DNA of 48,466 bases, taken from the IMG/VR virus record IMGVR_UViG_3300037258_000827, positions 1-48,466 of that record. One strand, given 5' to 3'. The notes beneath the pieces are model-generated. The model searched no databases. It was given only the letters and a program-made list of their open reading frames with translations, and was not told the DNA's origin. Positions 7,068-15,104 of this stretch are shown piece after piece. Origin of the DNA: a virus. Numbering within the stretch: the first letter of the stretch is position 1; each line of letters starts with the position of its first letter. The position numbers and the translations under genes are program-made.

Positions 7068-7257
7068 GCTCTCCCCCAGAGAACGACAAGTTCTAGAAGG
7101 CGTCTCTCGAGGCCTTACTGCGAAAGAGATTGCGAAAGAACTTGGAACTGCCACTAGGACAGTTGAAAACCAAAGGCGAACGGCGTATGACAAACTCGGT
7201 TTCCAGGGAAAGCCGATCATGAAAACCATTCTCGAGGCGCTTAATCATGCCAGCTAA
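7060..7257 (+). CDS. Stand-alone LuxR/GerE-type helix-turn-helix protein
   Basis: The product is 65 residues, essentially only the DNA-binding domain: 'LSPRERQVLEGVSRGLTAKE' then 'IAKELGTATRTVENQRRTAY'. The LSPRE start, the LTAKEIA helix and the recognition helix with TVENQR are diagnostic of the LuxR/GerE family. No sensor or receiver domain is present. AGGAGG precedes the ATG. It lies at the head of a run of small genes before the large terminase, so it may activate late transcription; that role is inferred. Confidence 0.85.
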   Translation: MPKLSPRERQVLEGVSRGLTAKEIAKELGTATRTVENQRRTAYDKLGFQGKPIMKTILEALNHAS

Positions 7258-7384
7258 ATTCAACAAGTGCGTCCGCTCTGGCGGTCGGGTGAGGACGAAG
7301 AGGCTTTCTGGAGGGAAATATATCCATCTCTGTTTCAAGGGGAAGAAGTCCTCGGCGGGGGAAGTTAAGAGGAAAAAGCGGTGA
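7247..7384 (+). CDS. Small basic conserved phage protein (45 aa)
   Basis: The ATG at 7247 lies inside the end of the LuxR-type gene. The product begins MPAKFNKCVRSGGRVRTKRL, contains 'GKYIHLCFKGKKS' and ends in a Lys/Arg cluster. Such short 'MPAKFxxCV' proteins are common beside phage packaging genes, with unknown role. Cys at 8 and 29 might bind metal. Its stop overlaps the next GTG. Confidence 0.7.
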   Translation: MPAKFNKCVRSGGRVRTKRLSGGKYIHLCFKGKKSSAGEVKRKKR

Positions 7385-7614
7385 AGGTTATTCAGCTGAA
7401 AACCGTAGCAGTAATGGATAGGGAAGCTATTGAGAAGATAACTGCTGCTCTATCTCAGAAAGCGGAGGGCGGAAAAATTAGATCTCTTCTTGTCTTTTAT
7501 CTGGATGAAGAGAATACCCCTTATCTCTTAGAGTCACAAGGAATGACTCTTGCCAATATGGCTTATGCAGTAGAATGTATCCGCCGTCGGTTACAAGCCT
7601 GGATGGATGCATAA
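7381..7614 (+). CDS. Unknown small protein
   Basis: The start is GTG in an overlap with the preceding stop; an AGAGGAAAAAG stretch serves as ribosome site. The 77 residues (MKVIQLKTVAVMDREAIEKI to RRRLQAWMDA) appear to mix strands and helices, with 'SLLVFYLDEENTPYLLES' as a possible central beta segment. No domain is recognised. It sits in the coupled small-gene run before the large terminase. Confidence 0.65.
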   Translation: MKVIQLKTVAVMDREAIEKITAALSQKAEGGKIRSLLVFYLDEENTPYLLESQGMTLANMAYAVECIRRRLQAWMDA

Positions 7615-7928
7615 TGAGTAGAGATATCTGGCAGCCGAAGCCTCCTTCTTCCACGAAGAAATATCCCTTTAACTTCATTTCCGACCTTGCCGTTGGGGAG
7701 ACCGTTTCTGCTGCCACGGTGACCGCTACAGTTTGGTCCGGGACAGATGCCAACCCGTCGGCAATTATCTCTGGTGCCGCCGGCATCGCTTCTCCCGTCG
7801 TCACTCAAACTCTCACTGGTGGCCTTGCCGGCAACATCTATTCCGTCGTCTGCACGGCAACAACCTCTGCCGGCCAGACGCTCATTCGTTCTGCCTATCT
7901 CGTTATCAGTCCTTCCTCTGTTCCCTGA
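7614..7928 (+). CDS. Beta-sandwich virion protein, LtfC/p132/Gp6-like
   Basis: The product is 104 residues. The start 'MSRDIWQPKPPSSTKKYPFN' with 'DLAVGETVSAATVTATV' and 'YSVVCTATTSAGQTLIRSAY' fits the small phage beta-sandwich family found near terminase genes (head or fibre accessory proteins). ATG and TGA overlap the neighbouring genes by one base each, so it is translationally coupled to the large terminase. The exact virion position is unknown. Confidence 0.65.
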   Translation: MSRDIWQPKPPSSTKKYPFNFISDLAVGETVSAATVTATVWSGTDANPSAIISGAAGIASPVVTQTLTGGLAGNIYSVVCTATTSAGQTLIRSAYLVISPSSVP

Positions 7929-9379
7929 TGCCTAAACTCACTGCAGAGTTAATAGAGTCGATGTCGGGGGTCTATCTCTCTCCCCGCTACGATTCCCCTC
8001 AGCCAACTCCCGACTTCCATCGAGAGTGCTGGAATCGCTATTGCTCGGACGCTCCGGCAGCTGCGACGGCTGCGCCTCGAAACCATGCTAAGTCGACTGC
8101 TCTAACGCACGACTACATACTCGCAAATGTGTTGTGGAGAGCGGAGCCCTACGTCATCTTAGTCGGAGCGTCCGAGGATCTGGCGATTGAGCATCTGGGA
8201 GATATTGCAACGGAGTTGAGAGAGAATGAAGAGCTCATTGCTGCTTTCAAGATCAAAGAGTTTGTCCAGGATCAGAAAACTGACATCATCGTCGAGTGTG
8301 TTGACGGCTATCAATTCAGAATCATCGCTCGTGGAGCTGAACAGAAGATCCGGGGAAAGAAGTGGCGGGGTCGCCGGCCAGGATTAATCGTCTGCGATGA
8401 TCTGGAAGACGATGAACAGGTTGAAAACCGAGATCGAAGGAAGAAGTTCCGTCGCTGGTTCTTTAGAGCCTGCAAACAAGCCCTGAGAGACGGAGGAAAG
8501 ATTCGCGTCCATGGAACTATTCTTCATGTTGATTCCCTTCTGAATCATCTGATGAGGAATCGCTCCTGGGCCAGTGTGCTATACAAGGCCCACAAGAGCT
8601 TCTCCAATTTCTCCGAAATCCTCTGGGAAGAGAAGTTCCCTGAATCTCGCCTTCGAGGCATTAGGCAAGAGTTCATAGACGAGGGAGATTCTGCTGGATA
8701 TAGTCAGGAATATCTCAACGATCCTCGGGATAATGAGGATTCCTACTATCAAGAGAACTGGTTCGTGCCGATGACTCCTATCGACCGGGAAATCTTCAAG
8801 CGCTTTGGCGCGGGAGTGGACTTTGCCGTCTCTAAGGCTGACACTGCCAATCGAACTGCTATCGTCGTCGGTGGTAAGGATCTCAATAACATCCTCCACC
8901 ATGTGGACTTCCGTGCCGCCAGGATGGATTCCAAGGACATCATCGACGCGATTTTCGAAGTCCATGCCCTATGGCAACCTGAATGGTGGTTTGTCGAGGA
9001 CGGAGTTATCTGGAAAACCCTCTGGCCGATGTTCAGGATCGAAATGGTCCAGCGAGACACCTTCCTCAACTTCATCCCAATGTCCTGTTCAAAGGACAAG
9101 GCTGTCCGGGCAAAGCCGGCACAGAAGAGAATGAAGGCTGGCGGGAGCCGATATGATAAAGAGCATCCTGAGTACCTGGATTTCAAGGAAGAACTCATGC
9201 TCTTCACTGGCGTTGCTGAAGCGCCGGCTGACGACTATCACGACTCCCACGCGCATCTGAATGCCGGCATGCAGGAGATCACTGTCGATGATGAAGACGA
9301 AATTCCTGAAGAGGACCGAGTCCTCCGTCGAAATGATCCGAGAAAGCAAGCCGGCCGCTCTGCCACTACGGGGTACTAA
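7928..9379 (+). CDS. terL: Large terminase subunit
   Basis: The product is 483 residues, a packaging ATPase and nuclease. APRNHAKST at about residues 49-57 is the variant Walker A of the APRGHAKST terminase group. 'LIVCDDLEDDE' near 153 is Walker B with the catalytic acid, and 'GTILHVDSLL' near 205 fits a coupling motif. The nuclease domain starts at 'GVDFAVSKAD' near 297, with a further 'DDYHDSHAHL' acidic/His patch near 435. It translocates DNA into the prohead through the portal encoded next and cuts concatemers. Length is ordinary for the family. Confidence 0.93.
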   Translation: MPKLTAELIESMSGVYLSPRYDSPQPTPDFHRECWNRYCSDAPAAATAAPRNHAKSTALTHDYILANVLWRAEPYVILVGASEDLAIEHLGDIATELRENEELIAAFKIKEFVQDQKTDIIVECVDGYQFRIIARGAEQKIRGKKWRGRRPGLIVCDDLEDDEQVENRDRRKKFRRWFFRACKQALRDGGKIRVHGTILHVDSLLNHLMRNRSWASVLYKAHKSFSNFSEILWEEKFPESRLRGIRQEFIDEGDSAGYSQEYLNDPRDNEDSYYQENWFVPMTPIDREIFKRFGAGVDFAVSKADTANRTAIVVGGKDLNNILHHVDFRAARMDSKDIIDAIFEVHALWQPEWWFVEDGVIWKTLWPMFRIEMVQRDTFLNFIPMSCSKDKAVRAKPAQKRMKAGGSRYDKEHPEYLDFKEELMLFTGVAEAPADDYHDSHAHLNAGMQEITVDDEDEIPEEDRVLRRNDPRKQAGRSATTGY

Positions 9380-11488
9380 ATGAACGCTGTAGTCCTGCCA
9401 TTCGTCTCGAAGCTGAAGATCAATAAGGACTTCCTACAGGCTCCTGATCTAACCGATCGGCTGAAAGACGAGGATCTGAAGAAGCTTGGCGATCTCTGCT
9501 TCTCTGGCTACGCCAAGGATCTCCGGTCCCGAGGACCTTGGCTGAGAAGGAACTCTGCCGCCTTAGACTTCGCCATGCAGATTGCGAAGGATAAATCCTT
9601 CCCCTGGCCAAATTGTGCCAACGTCATCTTCCCTCTTATCACAATCGGCGCGCTGCAGTTCTCCGCCAAGGCCTACCCCAGTCTCATGCAGGGGCCAGAT
9701 CTGATCAAGTATCGCCTTCGCGATCCCGACCCGACGGGCCAGCTGCTCAAACGTGCCCAGCGAGTCGGTCGGCACATGTCTTGGCAGATGATGGAGGAGG
9801 ATGAGTGCTATGAGGAAGAGCATGATAAGCTCCTTATCTATCTCTCTGTCGCCGGCACCGCATACACCAAGACCTTCTTTTGCCCTAACGAGAAGACGCC
9901 ACTCTCTGAGTTTGTAACTGCCAAGGATCTGATTGTTGACTATTGGGCAACGTCACTGGAGAAGGCGGCGAGGAAGACTCAGTGTCTCACAATGTATCGG
10001 AACGATATCTATGAAAGGGTCATGGACGGGACCTATCGAGATGTGCGGGATGAGAAGTGGTACGAGAGGCCGGCAACCCCGCCTCCTCGAGAGGCCAATG
10101 AGGACGAAAGAGATGGAATCTTCCCCGCTGAGCCTGATGAAGATTCTGCCTATCAGTTCCTCGAACAGCACCGCCTTCTCGATTTGGATAAGGACGGCTA
10201 TGCTGAGCCCTATGTCGTCACCCTCGATCGCGAGTCAAAGTCCGTTGTCCGCCTGGTCTCTCGATTCGATCGGGAAGAGGACGTAGAGCGGAACGCTGCG
10301 GGGAAGATTACTCGAATCCACCCGACAGAGTATTTCACTCAGTGGTCTTTCATCCCTCCAATGGATGGAAGTCTAATGGGGATAGGATTTGGGACACTCT
10401 TAGGCCCGATCAATGAGACAGTGAACTCGAGTATCAATCAACTCTTAGATGCCGGCACACTGAACATGGCAGCCGGTGGCTGGCTTGGCCGAGGAGCTAA
10501 GCTTCGCTCAGGAGAAAATAGCTTCGATCCTTTCCAGTGGAACCGCGTCGATGCTACTGGCGATGATCTGCGGAAGTCTATTGTCCCTCTCGAGACGAAG
10601 GAGCCGTCTCAGGTAATGTTCTCTCTCATAGAGATCCTGATTCAATACGCCTCCCAAGTCAGCGGTGCGACGGAGACACAGGTTGGGGAGAATCCTGGTC
10701 AGAACACTCCTGCCGAGACCTTCCGTGGAATGAATGAGAATGGACAGCAGGTCTTTTCCTCCATTTTCAAACGAACCTGGAGAGCAATGAGAGGAGAGGC
10801 AAGGATTCGCTATGAAATGAATGCCCGATTCCTCCCCCTCTCCCGATCGTTCGGTCCAGAGGCAAGCCGGGTATTCGCCTCGGATTATAGCGGATCTTCC
10901 CGCTCGATCGCTCCTGTCGCCAATCCCAATGTCGCCTCTGCAACAACGGCAATGTGGCAGGCCGACTCCCTCATCCAGCGGGCCTATTCAGTTGACGGCT
11001 ACGACAGAGATGAATGCGAAAGGCTCTGGCTCCGATCCCGACGGATAGAAGGTAGCGAGGCACTGTTCCTTGGTGCCGGAAAGACTCCTCCCCTTCCAAA
11101 CCCAAAGATGGCGGTGGAGAATCTCAAACTCCAGACGAAGAAGATGGAGCTGGATGCAAAGCATCAGCAGTTCCTCATGGACCTGATGGAAAAGAGAAGG
11201 CTTCTCAATGCACAGATATTGAATCTCGAGTCACAGGCAGTTTCCAATCTTGCCGGCATCCATGGAGACGCCGCTGCAAGAGAGCTCGAGCAGTTCGAGC
11301 TAGTTCTGGATAATCTGAAAGATCATCAGAAGATGCTCAACGATCATATTGAGGCAATGACTGGAGGTAATTCAAATGCGGCTCCCAACACTGGAGGAAT
11401 TCCAGGGGTGGCTGGCGGACCCCCTAACTCAGGAGTTCCTGCACTCGCTGCACCTTCGCCGGGAGGGAATCAAGGAGCAGCTGGTTAA
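9380..11488 (+). CDS. Portal protein
   Basis: The product is 702 residues and starts directly after the large terminase stop. Its size, position and segments such as 'DYWATSLEKAARKTQ', 'VSGATETQVGENPGQNTPAE' and a long helical C-terminus (about 590-670) match the ~700-residue portals of podoviruses with P22-like tails. It should form the dodecameric ring at the head vertex that joins packaging motor, head and tail. The Gly/Pro/Asn-rich last 40 residues are dual-coded with the next gene. Confidence 0.88.
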   Translation: MNAVVLPFVSKLKINKDFLQAPDLTDRLKDEDLKKLGDLCFSGYAKDLRSRGPWLRRNSAALDFAMQIAKDKSFPWPNCANVIFPLITIGALQFSAKAYPSLMQGPDLIKYRLRDPDPTGQLLKRAQRVGRHMSWQMMEEDECYEEEHDKLLIYLSVAGTAYTKTFFCPNEKTPLSEFVTAKDLIVDYWATSLEKAARKTQCLTMYRNDIYERVMDGTYRDVRDEKWYERPATPPPREANEDERDGIFPAEPDEDSAYQFLEQHRLLDLDKDGYAEPYVVTLDRESKSVVRLVSRFDREEDVERNAAGKITRIHPTEYFTQWSFIPPMDGSLMGIGFGTLLGPINETVNSSINQLLDAGTLNMAAGGWLGRGAKLRSGENSFDPFQWNRVDATGDDLRKSIVPLETKEPSQVMFSLIEILIQYASQVSGATETQVGENPGQNTPAETFRGMNENGQQVFSSIFKRTWRAMRGEARIRYEMNARFLPLSRSFGPEASRVFASDYSGSSRSIAPVANPNVASATTAMWQADSLIQRAYSVDGYDRDECERLWLRSRRIEGSEALFLGAGKTPPLPNPKMAVENLKLQTKKMELDAKHQQFLMDLMEKRRLLNAQILNLESQAVSNLAGIHGDAAARELEQFELVLDNLKDHQKMLNDHIEAMTGGNSNAAPNTGGIPGVAGGPPNSGVPALAAPSPGGNQGAAG

Positions 11489-11633
11489 AGGAAACTTCTG
11501 GGAAGAGGGCGATACACTGGATCAAGTCGGCATGAAGTGCCTGCTTGAAACCGCCAAGTCCGACATCCTGGAAGAGATCACAGAAATGGATTATGATAGT
11601 TTATGTTCACTAATGAAAGAGGCAGAGAGATGA
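11376..11633 (+). CDS. Small acidic protein overlapping the portal gene
   Basis: The product is 85 residues. GGAGGT stands six bases before ATG 11376, so the 113-nt overlap with the portal gene in another frame looks genuine. It is helical and acidic ('LEETAKSDILEEITEMDY'-like composition) with no recognised domain. Its stop overlaps the GroES-like start, linking it to head assembly. Small genes at this place are common in related phages, role unknown. Confidence 0.7.
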   Translation: MRLPTLEEFQGWLADPLTQEFLHSLHLRREGIKEQLVKGNFWEEGDTLDQVGMKCLLETAKSDILEEITEMDYDSLCSLMKEAER

Positions 11634-11938
11634 AAAATGAGACAGGTCTACACCCCAAAGGCGTAGCCGTGCTGATCGAGCCGTATGAGCCGGAGGCGAA
11701 GACTTCCGTCATCGAGCTTCCCGACCAGGTCAAACAGCGCTTCGCTATGATCGAGGCAAGGGGCATCGTCTTGGAGGTCGGCCCAGAGGCTTGGAAAGAT
11801 GAGAAGGTTCCTCGAGCCTCTCCTGGAGATAAGGTCCTTGTAACCAAGTATGCCGGCTACGCCGCACAGAGCCCGAAGAATGGTCGGCTCTACCGCCTGG
11901 TAAACGATCGGGATGTCTTCTGCGGAATTGAAGAGTGA
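11630..11938 (+). CDS. GroES-like co-chaperonin
   Basis: The product is 102 residues with the order of a Cpn10 chain: N-terminal 'HPKGVAVLIEPYEPE', a mobile-loop region 'SVIELPDQVKQRFAMIEARG', 'GIVLEVGP', 'PGDKVLVTKYAG', and the closing 'YRLVNDRDVFCGIEE'. Known phage GroES homologues (T4 gp31 is the classic) work with host GroEL to fold the capsid protein. Its place between portal and scaffold supports that role. Family membership is read from the sequence; the folding role is inferred. Confidence 0.85.
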   Translation: MKNETGLHPKGVAVLIEPYEPEAKTSVIELPDQVKQRFAMIEARGIVLEVGPEAWKDEKVPRASPGDKVLVTKYAGYAAQSPKNGRLYRLVNDRDVFCGIEE

Positions 11939-11948
11939 GGTAAGAGTC

Positions 11949-12860
11949 ATGAAACTGTTTGAAGAAGCTGATGAAGGTGGTGCCGGCGGGTCTGGTGGAG
12001 ATTCCATTTCCCCTCAGCAAGAGCAACAGGCTCGGCAACTCGGCTGGGTTCCTCAGGATGAATGGAAAGGCGCCTCGGAGAAGTGGCAGCCGGCCGACAA
12101 GTTCCTCGAGAGAGGGGAGGAGATCATGCCGATTCTGAAGGCGAACAATCGCCGGCTGAGTCAGCAGCTCTCTTCCCAAGGAGCTCAAGTCACTGCCCTG
12201 CAACAGCAAATCGCTGAGCAGAACGAAGTTCTCTCCGCATTGAAAGAGTCAAATGACGAGATTGCGAAGGAGAGAAAAGAAGGCCAGATTCGCGATCTGA
12301 CAGAGCAGATCAAAACTGCTCGCACTGCTGAAGACGTTGGGCTGGAATCTCGGCTTCAAGCTCGGCTGACCAACCTCACTAGAGAGGTTGAAGAGGAAGA
12401 GGAAGTAAAGCCGGTTAAAAAGCCTGTTCCAGTTAACCCAGCCGCCTATCTCGAAACCGAGTGGTGGCAGGGCTGGCAGGCCGACAATTCTTGGTACGGC
12501 CAGGACAAAGACAAGACTGAGCTTGCCGACATCATCAGTATTCGCATGCGGCAGAATCCTGCCACGGCGAATCTGAAGGATAGGGAGTTCCTCGACAAGA
12601 TGACGACAGAAGTCTCTCGCTTAACCGGCGCCAATTTGAATGGCAGTCGTGCCAGGGCAAAGGTGGAAGGCAGCGGCAATCGTGGTGGGTCTGGTGGAGG
12701 AGTAGACGACTCCAGATATTCCGACCTTCCTACTTCAGCGAAGGAACAGTGTGCCAGGCAGGTGAAGAAGCTGGTCGGCACGAAGCCTGGCCAGTTCAAA
12801 ACAGAAAGGGACTACCAGATCTATTACGCTAAGATGTACTTCGGGAAGGTGCCGTCATGA
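11949..12860 (+). CDS. Scaffolding-like protein
   Basis: The product is 303 residues, highly charged. A coiled-coil prone stretch ('NNRRLSQQLSSQGAQVTALQ' onward to about residue 135) is followed by an acidic run EEEEE and a Gly-rich linker ('GSGNRGGSGGG'). Position two genes before the head proteins, acidity, coiled coil and lack of other motifs suit a scaffold that guides prohead assembly. A GAGG site precedes the ATG. A head-tail or chaperone role is possible. Confidence 0.65.
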   Translation: MKLFEEADEGGAGGSGGDSISPQQEQQARQLGWVPQDEWKGASEKWQPADKFLERGEEIMPILKANNRRLSQQLSSQGAQVTALQQQIAEQNEVLSALKESNDEIAKERKEGQIRDLTEQIKTARTAEDVGLESRLQARLTNLTREVEEEEEVKPVKKPVPVNPAAYLETEWWQGWQADNSWYGQDKDKTELADIISIRMRQNPATANLKDREFLDKMTTEVSRLTGANLNGSRARAKVEGSGNRGGSGGGVDDSRYSDLPTSAKEQCARQVKKLVGTKPGQFKTERDYQIYYAKMYFGKVPS

Positions 12861-13435
12861 GTGGAGAAGAGAATGCGAAGCCGGACGCAAATCCAGCTAA
12901 CAAGACAACGGAAGCTGAAGGCGCCCGCCGACGTATTCCTATGTCCGTGCCGATGCGTCGGCTGCAGGTCCCTGCGATTCCCGGCTTCCACTCTCACTGG
13001 TTCAATGAAGACCAGATCCCTCGTGCCATCCAGGGCGGGTACGAGTTCGTGGAGTACAATGAAGTCCCTGTAAATCAAAGAACGATCGGCTCGAGTTCAG
13101 ACATCTCAGGCAATCAAGATCTCGGCTCTCGAGTCCGCATTGTTTCCGGCCTTGGCTCAGATAACAAGCCAATGCCGCTGATCTTAATGAAGATCAAAAT
13201 GGAATGGTATTTGGAGGATCGCGCGCTGATTGCTCGGCGAAACGCGAAGCAAATTCAAGGCATCTTCCGGGGAGAAGTTATTCCCGGAGCAGAACAGGCA
13301 TCAGCTGAGGACCAGGATCTCATGTACGTGCAGACGGATAGAACCAGTATTGGCGGACAGGCCGGCAGTGGTTTCGTCCCTCGCGACAAGACTCCTCTCC
13401 TCAATCGCACTCCGAGGAAGAAGATTCAACGGTAA
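12857..13435 (+). CDS. Head-module protein, unknown role
   Basis: The product is 192 residues. 'RRLQVPAIPGFHSHWFNEDQ', 'YEFVEYNEVPVN', 'DLGSRVRIVSG' and 'LILMKIKMEWYLED' match a family often found between scaffold and capsid genes in phages of this gene order. It has no catalytic motif and a basic C-terminus. It overlaps the scaffold stop (ATGA), so it is co-translated with it. Minor head protein is the likeliest role. Confidence 0.6.
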   Translation: MSGEENAKPDANPANKTTEAEGARRRIPMSVPMRRLQVPAIPGFHSHWFNEDQIPRAIQGGYEFVEYNEVPVNQRTIGSSSDISGNQDLGSRVRIVSGLGSDNKPMPLILMKIKMEWYLEDRALIARRNAKQIQGIFRGEVIPGAEQASAEDQDLMYVQTDRTSIGGQAGSGFVPRDKTPLLNRTPRKKIQR

Positions 13436-13459
13436 CCTCTCAACTTTTGGAGATTGGTA

Positions 13460-14077
13460 ATGGGCAATGCAAACAAGCCTACCGGTCTCTCCCCGGTTAA
13501 GTATCTCTCCGGGGCGAACTGGAATGGCAAGACTCGTGTCTTCTGGCTGGACTCAACCAGCGTAAATGCAATGTACGTGGGAGACCCCGTGACATTGGTG
13601 GCGGGACTGGATGCCGCCTACGCGCATCAGACGATTGACCGCGCGACTGCAGGGAGCGTGATGACCGGCGTTGCACTGGGCTTCGGCGCAGCCGGAGATG
13701 GTGCACAGAGAACAGGGCCTTTCGTGGATCCTGCGAATCTGACTCTGACCTTTGCCCCGGCGGCAAAGACTCAGGGTTACTTCGTCGCTGTCGTGGATGA
13801 CCCGAATGTCATCTATGAAGTCCAGGAGGACGGCGTCGGCGGAGTTATGACCCTCGCAGCAGCGAGCAAGAACGCAAACTTTATCTACGCGGCTCCAGCC
13901 GCCGGGGCGACGTTCTCAGGCGTTATGCTCGATTCATCCACTGCGGCAGTGACGGCAACCTTGAACCTCAAGATCTTGGGGCTCAAGCAGTCGCCGGACA
14001 ACGCCCTGGGCGCTAACGCCAAGTGGTGGGTCAAGATCAACAATCATTCCTACATCGCCGGCGTAGCCGGGGTCTGA
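13460..14077 (+). CDS. Head decoration protein candidate
   Basis: The product is 205 residues; GGAG precedes ATG 13460, preferred over the in-frame GTG 13454. 'NANKPTGLSPVKYLSGANW' opens a beta-rich Gly/Ala chain, as in decoration-type proteins encoded just before the capsid gene of podoviruses. It is expected on the capsid outer surface, as a stabiliser. The assignment rests on composition and position. Confidence 0.65.
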   Translation: MGNANKPTGLSPVKYLSGANWNGKTRVFWLDSTSVNAMYVGDPVTLVAGLDAAYAHQTIDRATAGSVMTGVALGFGAAGDGAQRTGPFVDPANLTLTFAPAAKTQGYFVAVVDDPNVIYEVQEDGVGGVMTLAAASKNANFIYAAPAAGATFSGVMLDSSTAAVTATLNLKILGLKQSPDNALGANAKWWVKINNHSYIAGVAGV

Positions 14078-14087
14078 GGAGAAAAAC

Positions 14088-15008
14088 ATGGTCGGTGGTC
14101 CAATCAATACTGGCACGCATCCTCAAGCCCTTTGGCCTGGGGTACATGCCTGGTGGGGAATGAAGTACGAGGAACACCCGGTGGAATACCCGGACCTCGT
14201 AGACGAGGAGAACTCGGAAAAGGCCTATGAGATCGACGTGATGTCGACTCCGTTCGGCCAGGCTCCGGTTAAGGAAGAAGGTGGTGATTTTTCCTATGAC
14301 TATGAAGGTCAGGGGCCGACTCAGCGATACACGCCGGTGGCCTATGGCCTGGGCTATATCGTCACTTACGAAGAGAGGAAGAACAATCTCTACGAAGAGC
14401 TCTCCAACCGACGTGCCGGGCGGAACGCCTTCTCAATGCGGCAGACGATTGAGAATGTAGTAGCGGCTGTCTACAACGATGCCTTCACCGGCAACGTTTT
14501 CAAGTTCGCCACGGGGCAGACCCTTTGCTCTCAGACCCAGCCGAATGTGACAGGAGGATCCTTCTCAAACGAGCTCTTCCCAGGAGCAGATCTCTCTGAA
14601 GCAGCACTGGAGGACATGTCGATCCAGGCAATGCAGATGCAGGATGATAGGGGGAATCTGATCTCCACCATCCCGCTCTCCCTGCATATCGCCGTGACCA
14701 ATCTGTACAATGCCAACAGGATCATGAAGAGCATTAAGCAGAGCGGCACTGCGAACAACGACCTCAATGCACTGAAGGAGCTCGGCGCGTATCCGAAGGG
14801 AATCAAGATGAACCACTACTTCACGAACCAGCAGGCCTGGTTCTCTCGGACGAATGCGCCCGAGGGGATGAGGATGTTCTGGAGAGAGAAGCCGAACTTC
14901 GATCAGGACAACGACTTCGACACAAGGAATGCGAAAGCAGCGTCATTCATGTGGTTCTCTGTAGGATGCAGTGAGCCTCGGTCGATTCTGGGATCAAACG
15001 GACCGTAA
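14088..15008 (+). CDS. Major capsid protein
   Basis: The product is 306 residues behind a clear GGAG. The order decoration-then-capsid, the size, and segments such as 'EKAYEIDVMSTPFGQAPVK', 'RYTPVAYGLGYIVTYEE', 'NAFSMRQTIENVVAAVYND' and 'NDDLNALKELGAYPKG'-like sequence fit HK97-fold capsid proteins of this type. It should form the icosahedral shell. It is followed by a dyad element and a strong hairpin, as expected after a highly expressed gene. Confidence 0.85.
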   Translation: MVGGPINTGTHPQALWPGVHAWWGMKYEEHPVEYPDLVDEENSEKAYEIDVMSTPFGQAPVKEEGGDFSYDYEGQGPTQRYTPVAYGLGYIVTYEERKNNLYEELSNRRAGRNAFSMRQTIENVVAAVYNDAFTGNVFKFATGQTLCSQTQPNVTGGSFSNELFPGADLSEAALEDMSIQAMQMQDDRGNLISTIPLSLHIAVTNLYNANRIMKSIKQSGTANNDLNALKELGAYPKGIKMNHYFTNQQAWFSRTNAPEGMRMFWREKPNFDQDNDFDTRNAKAASFMWFSVGCSEPRSILGSNGP

Positions 15009-15049
15009 TTATCGGGGACGATTTTACCGATAGAATCGGGTACAATAAT
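15008..15049. promoter_or_regulatory. Dispersed intergenic dyad element, copy B
   Basis: The core GATTTTACCGATAGAATC is flanked by GGGGAC and GGGTAC, with ATTATC and AATAAT outermost. It starts at the last base of the capsid stop codon. See copies at 2364, 32196 and 43052. Confidence 0.7.
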
Positions 15050-15090
15050 CCTCGGAGGGCTAACCCCCTCCGAGGCCTTTCCAGGCCTCG
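15050..15090 (+). terminator. Terminator or attenuator-like hairpin after the capsid gene
   Basis: CCTCGGAGGG (15050-15059) pairs with CCCTCCGAGG (15066-15075). The second arm can instead pair downstream, CGAGGCC (15071-15077) with GGCCTCG (15084-15090). No long U tract follows, only CCUUUCC. Mutually exclusive stems suggest partial termination or an mRNA stabiliser between capsid and tail genes. Confidence 0.65.
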
Positions 15091-15104
15091 AGGAGATTTT
15101 CTTA

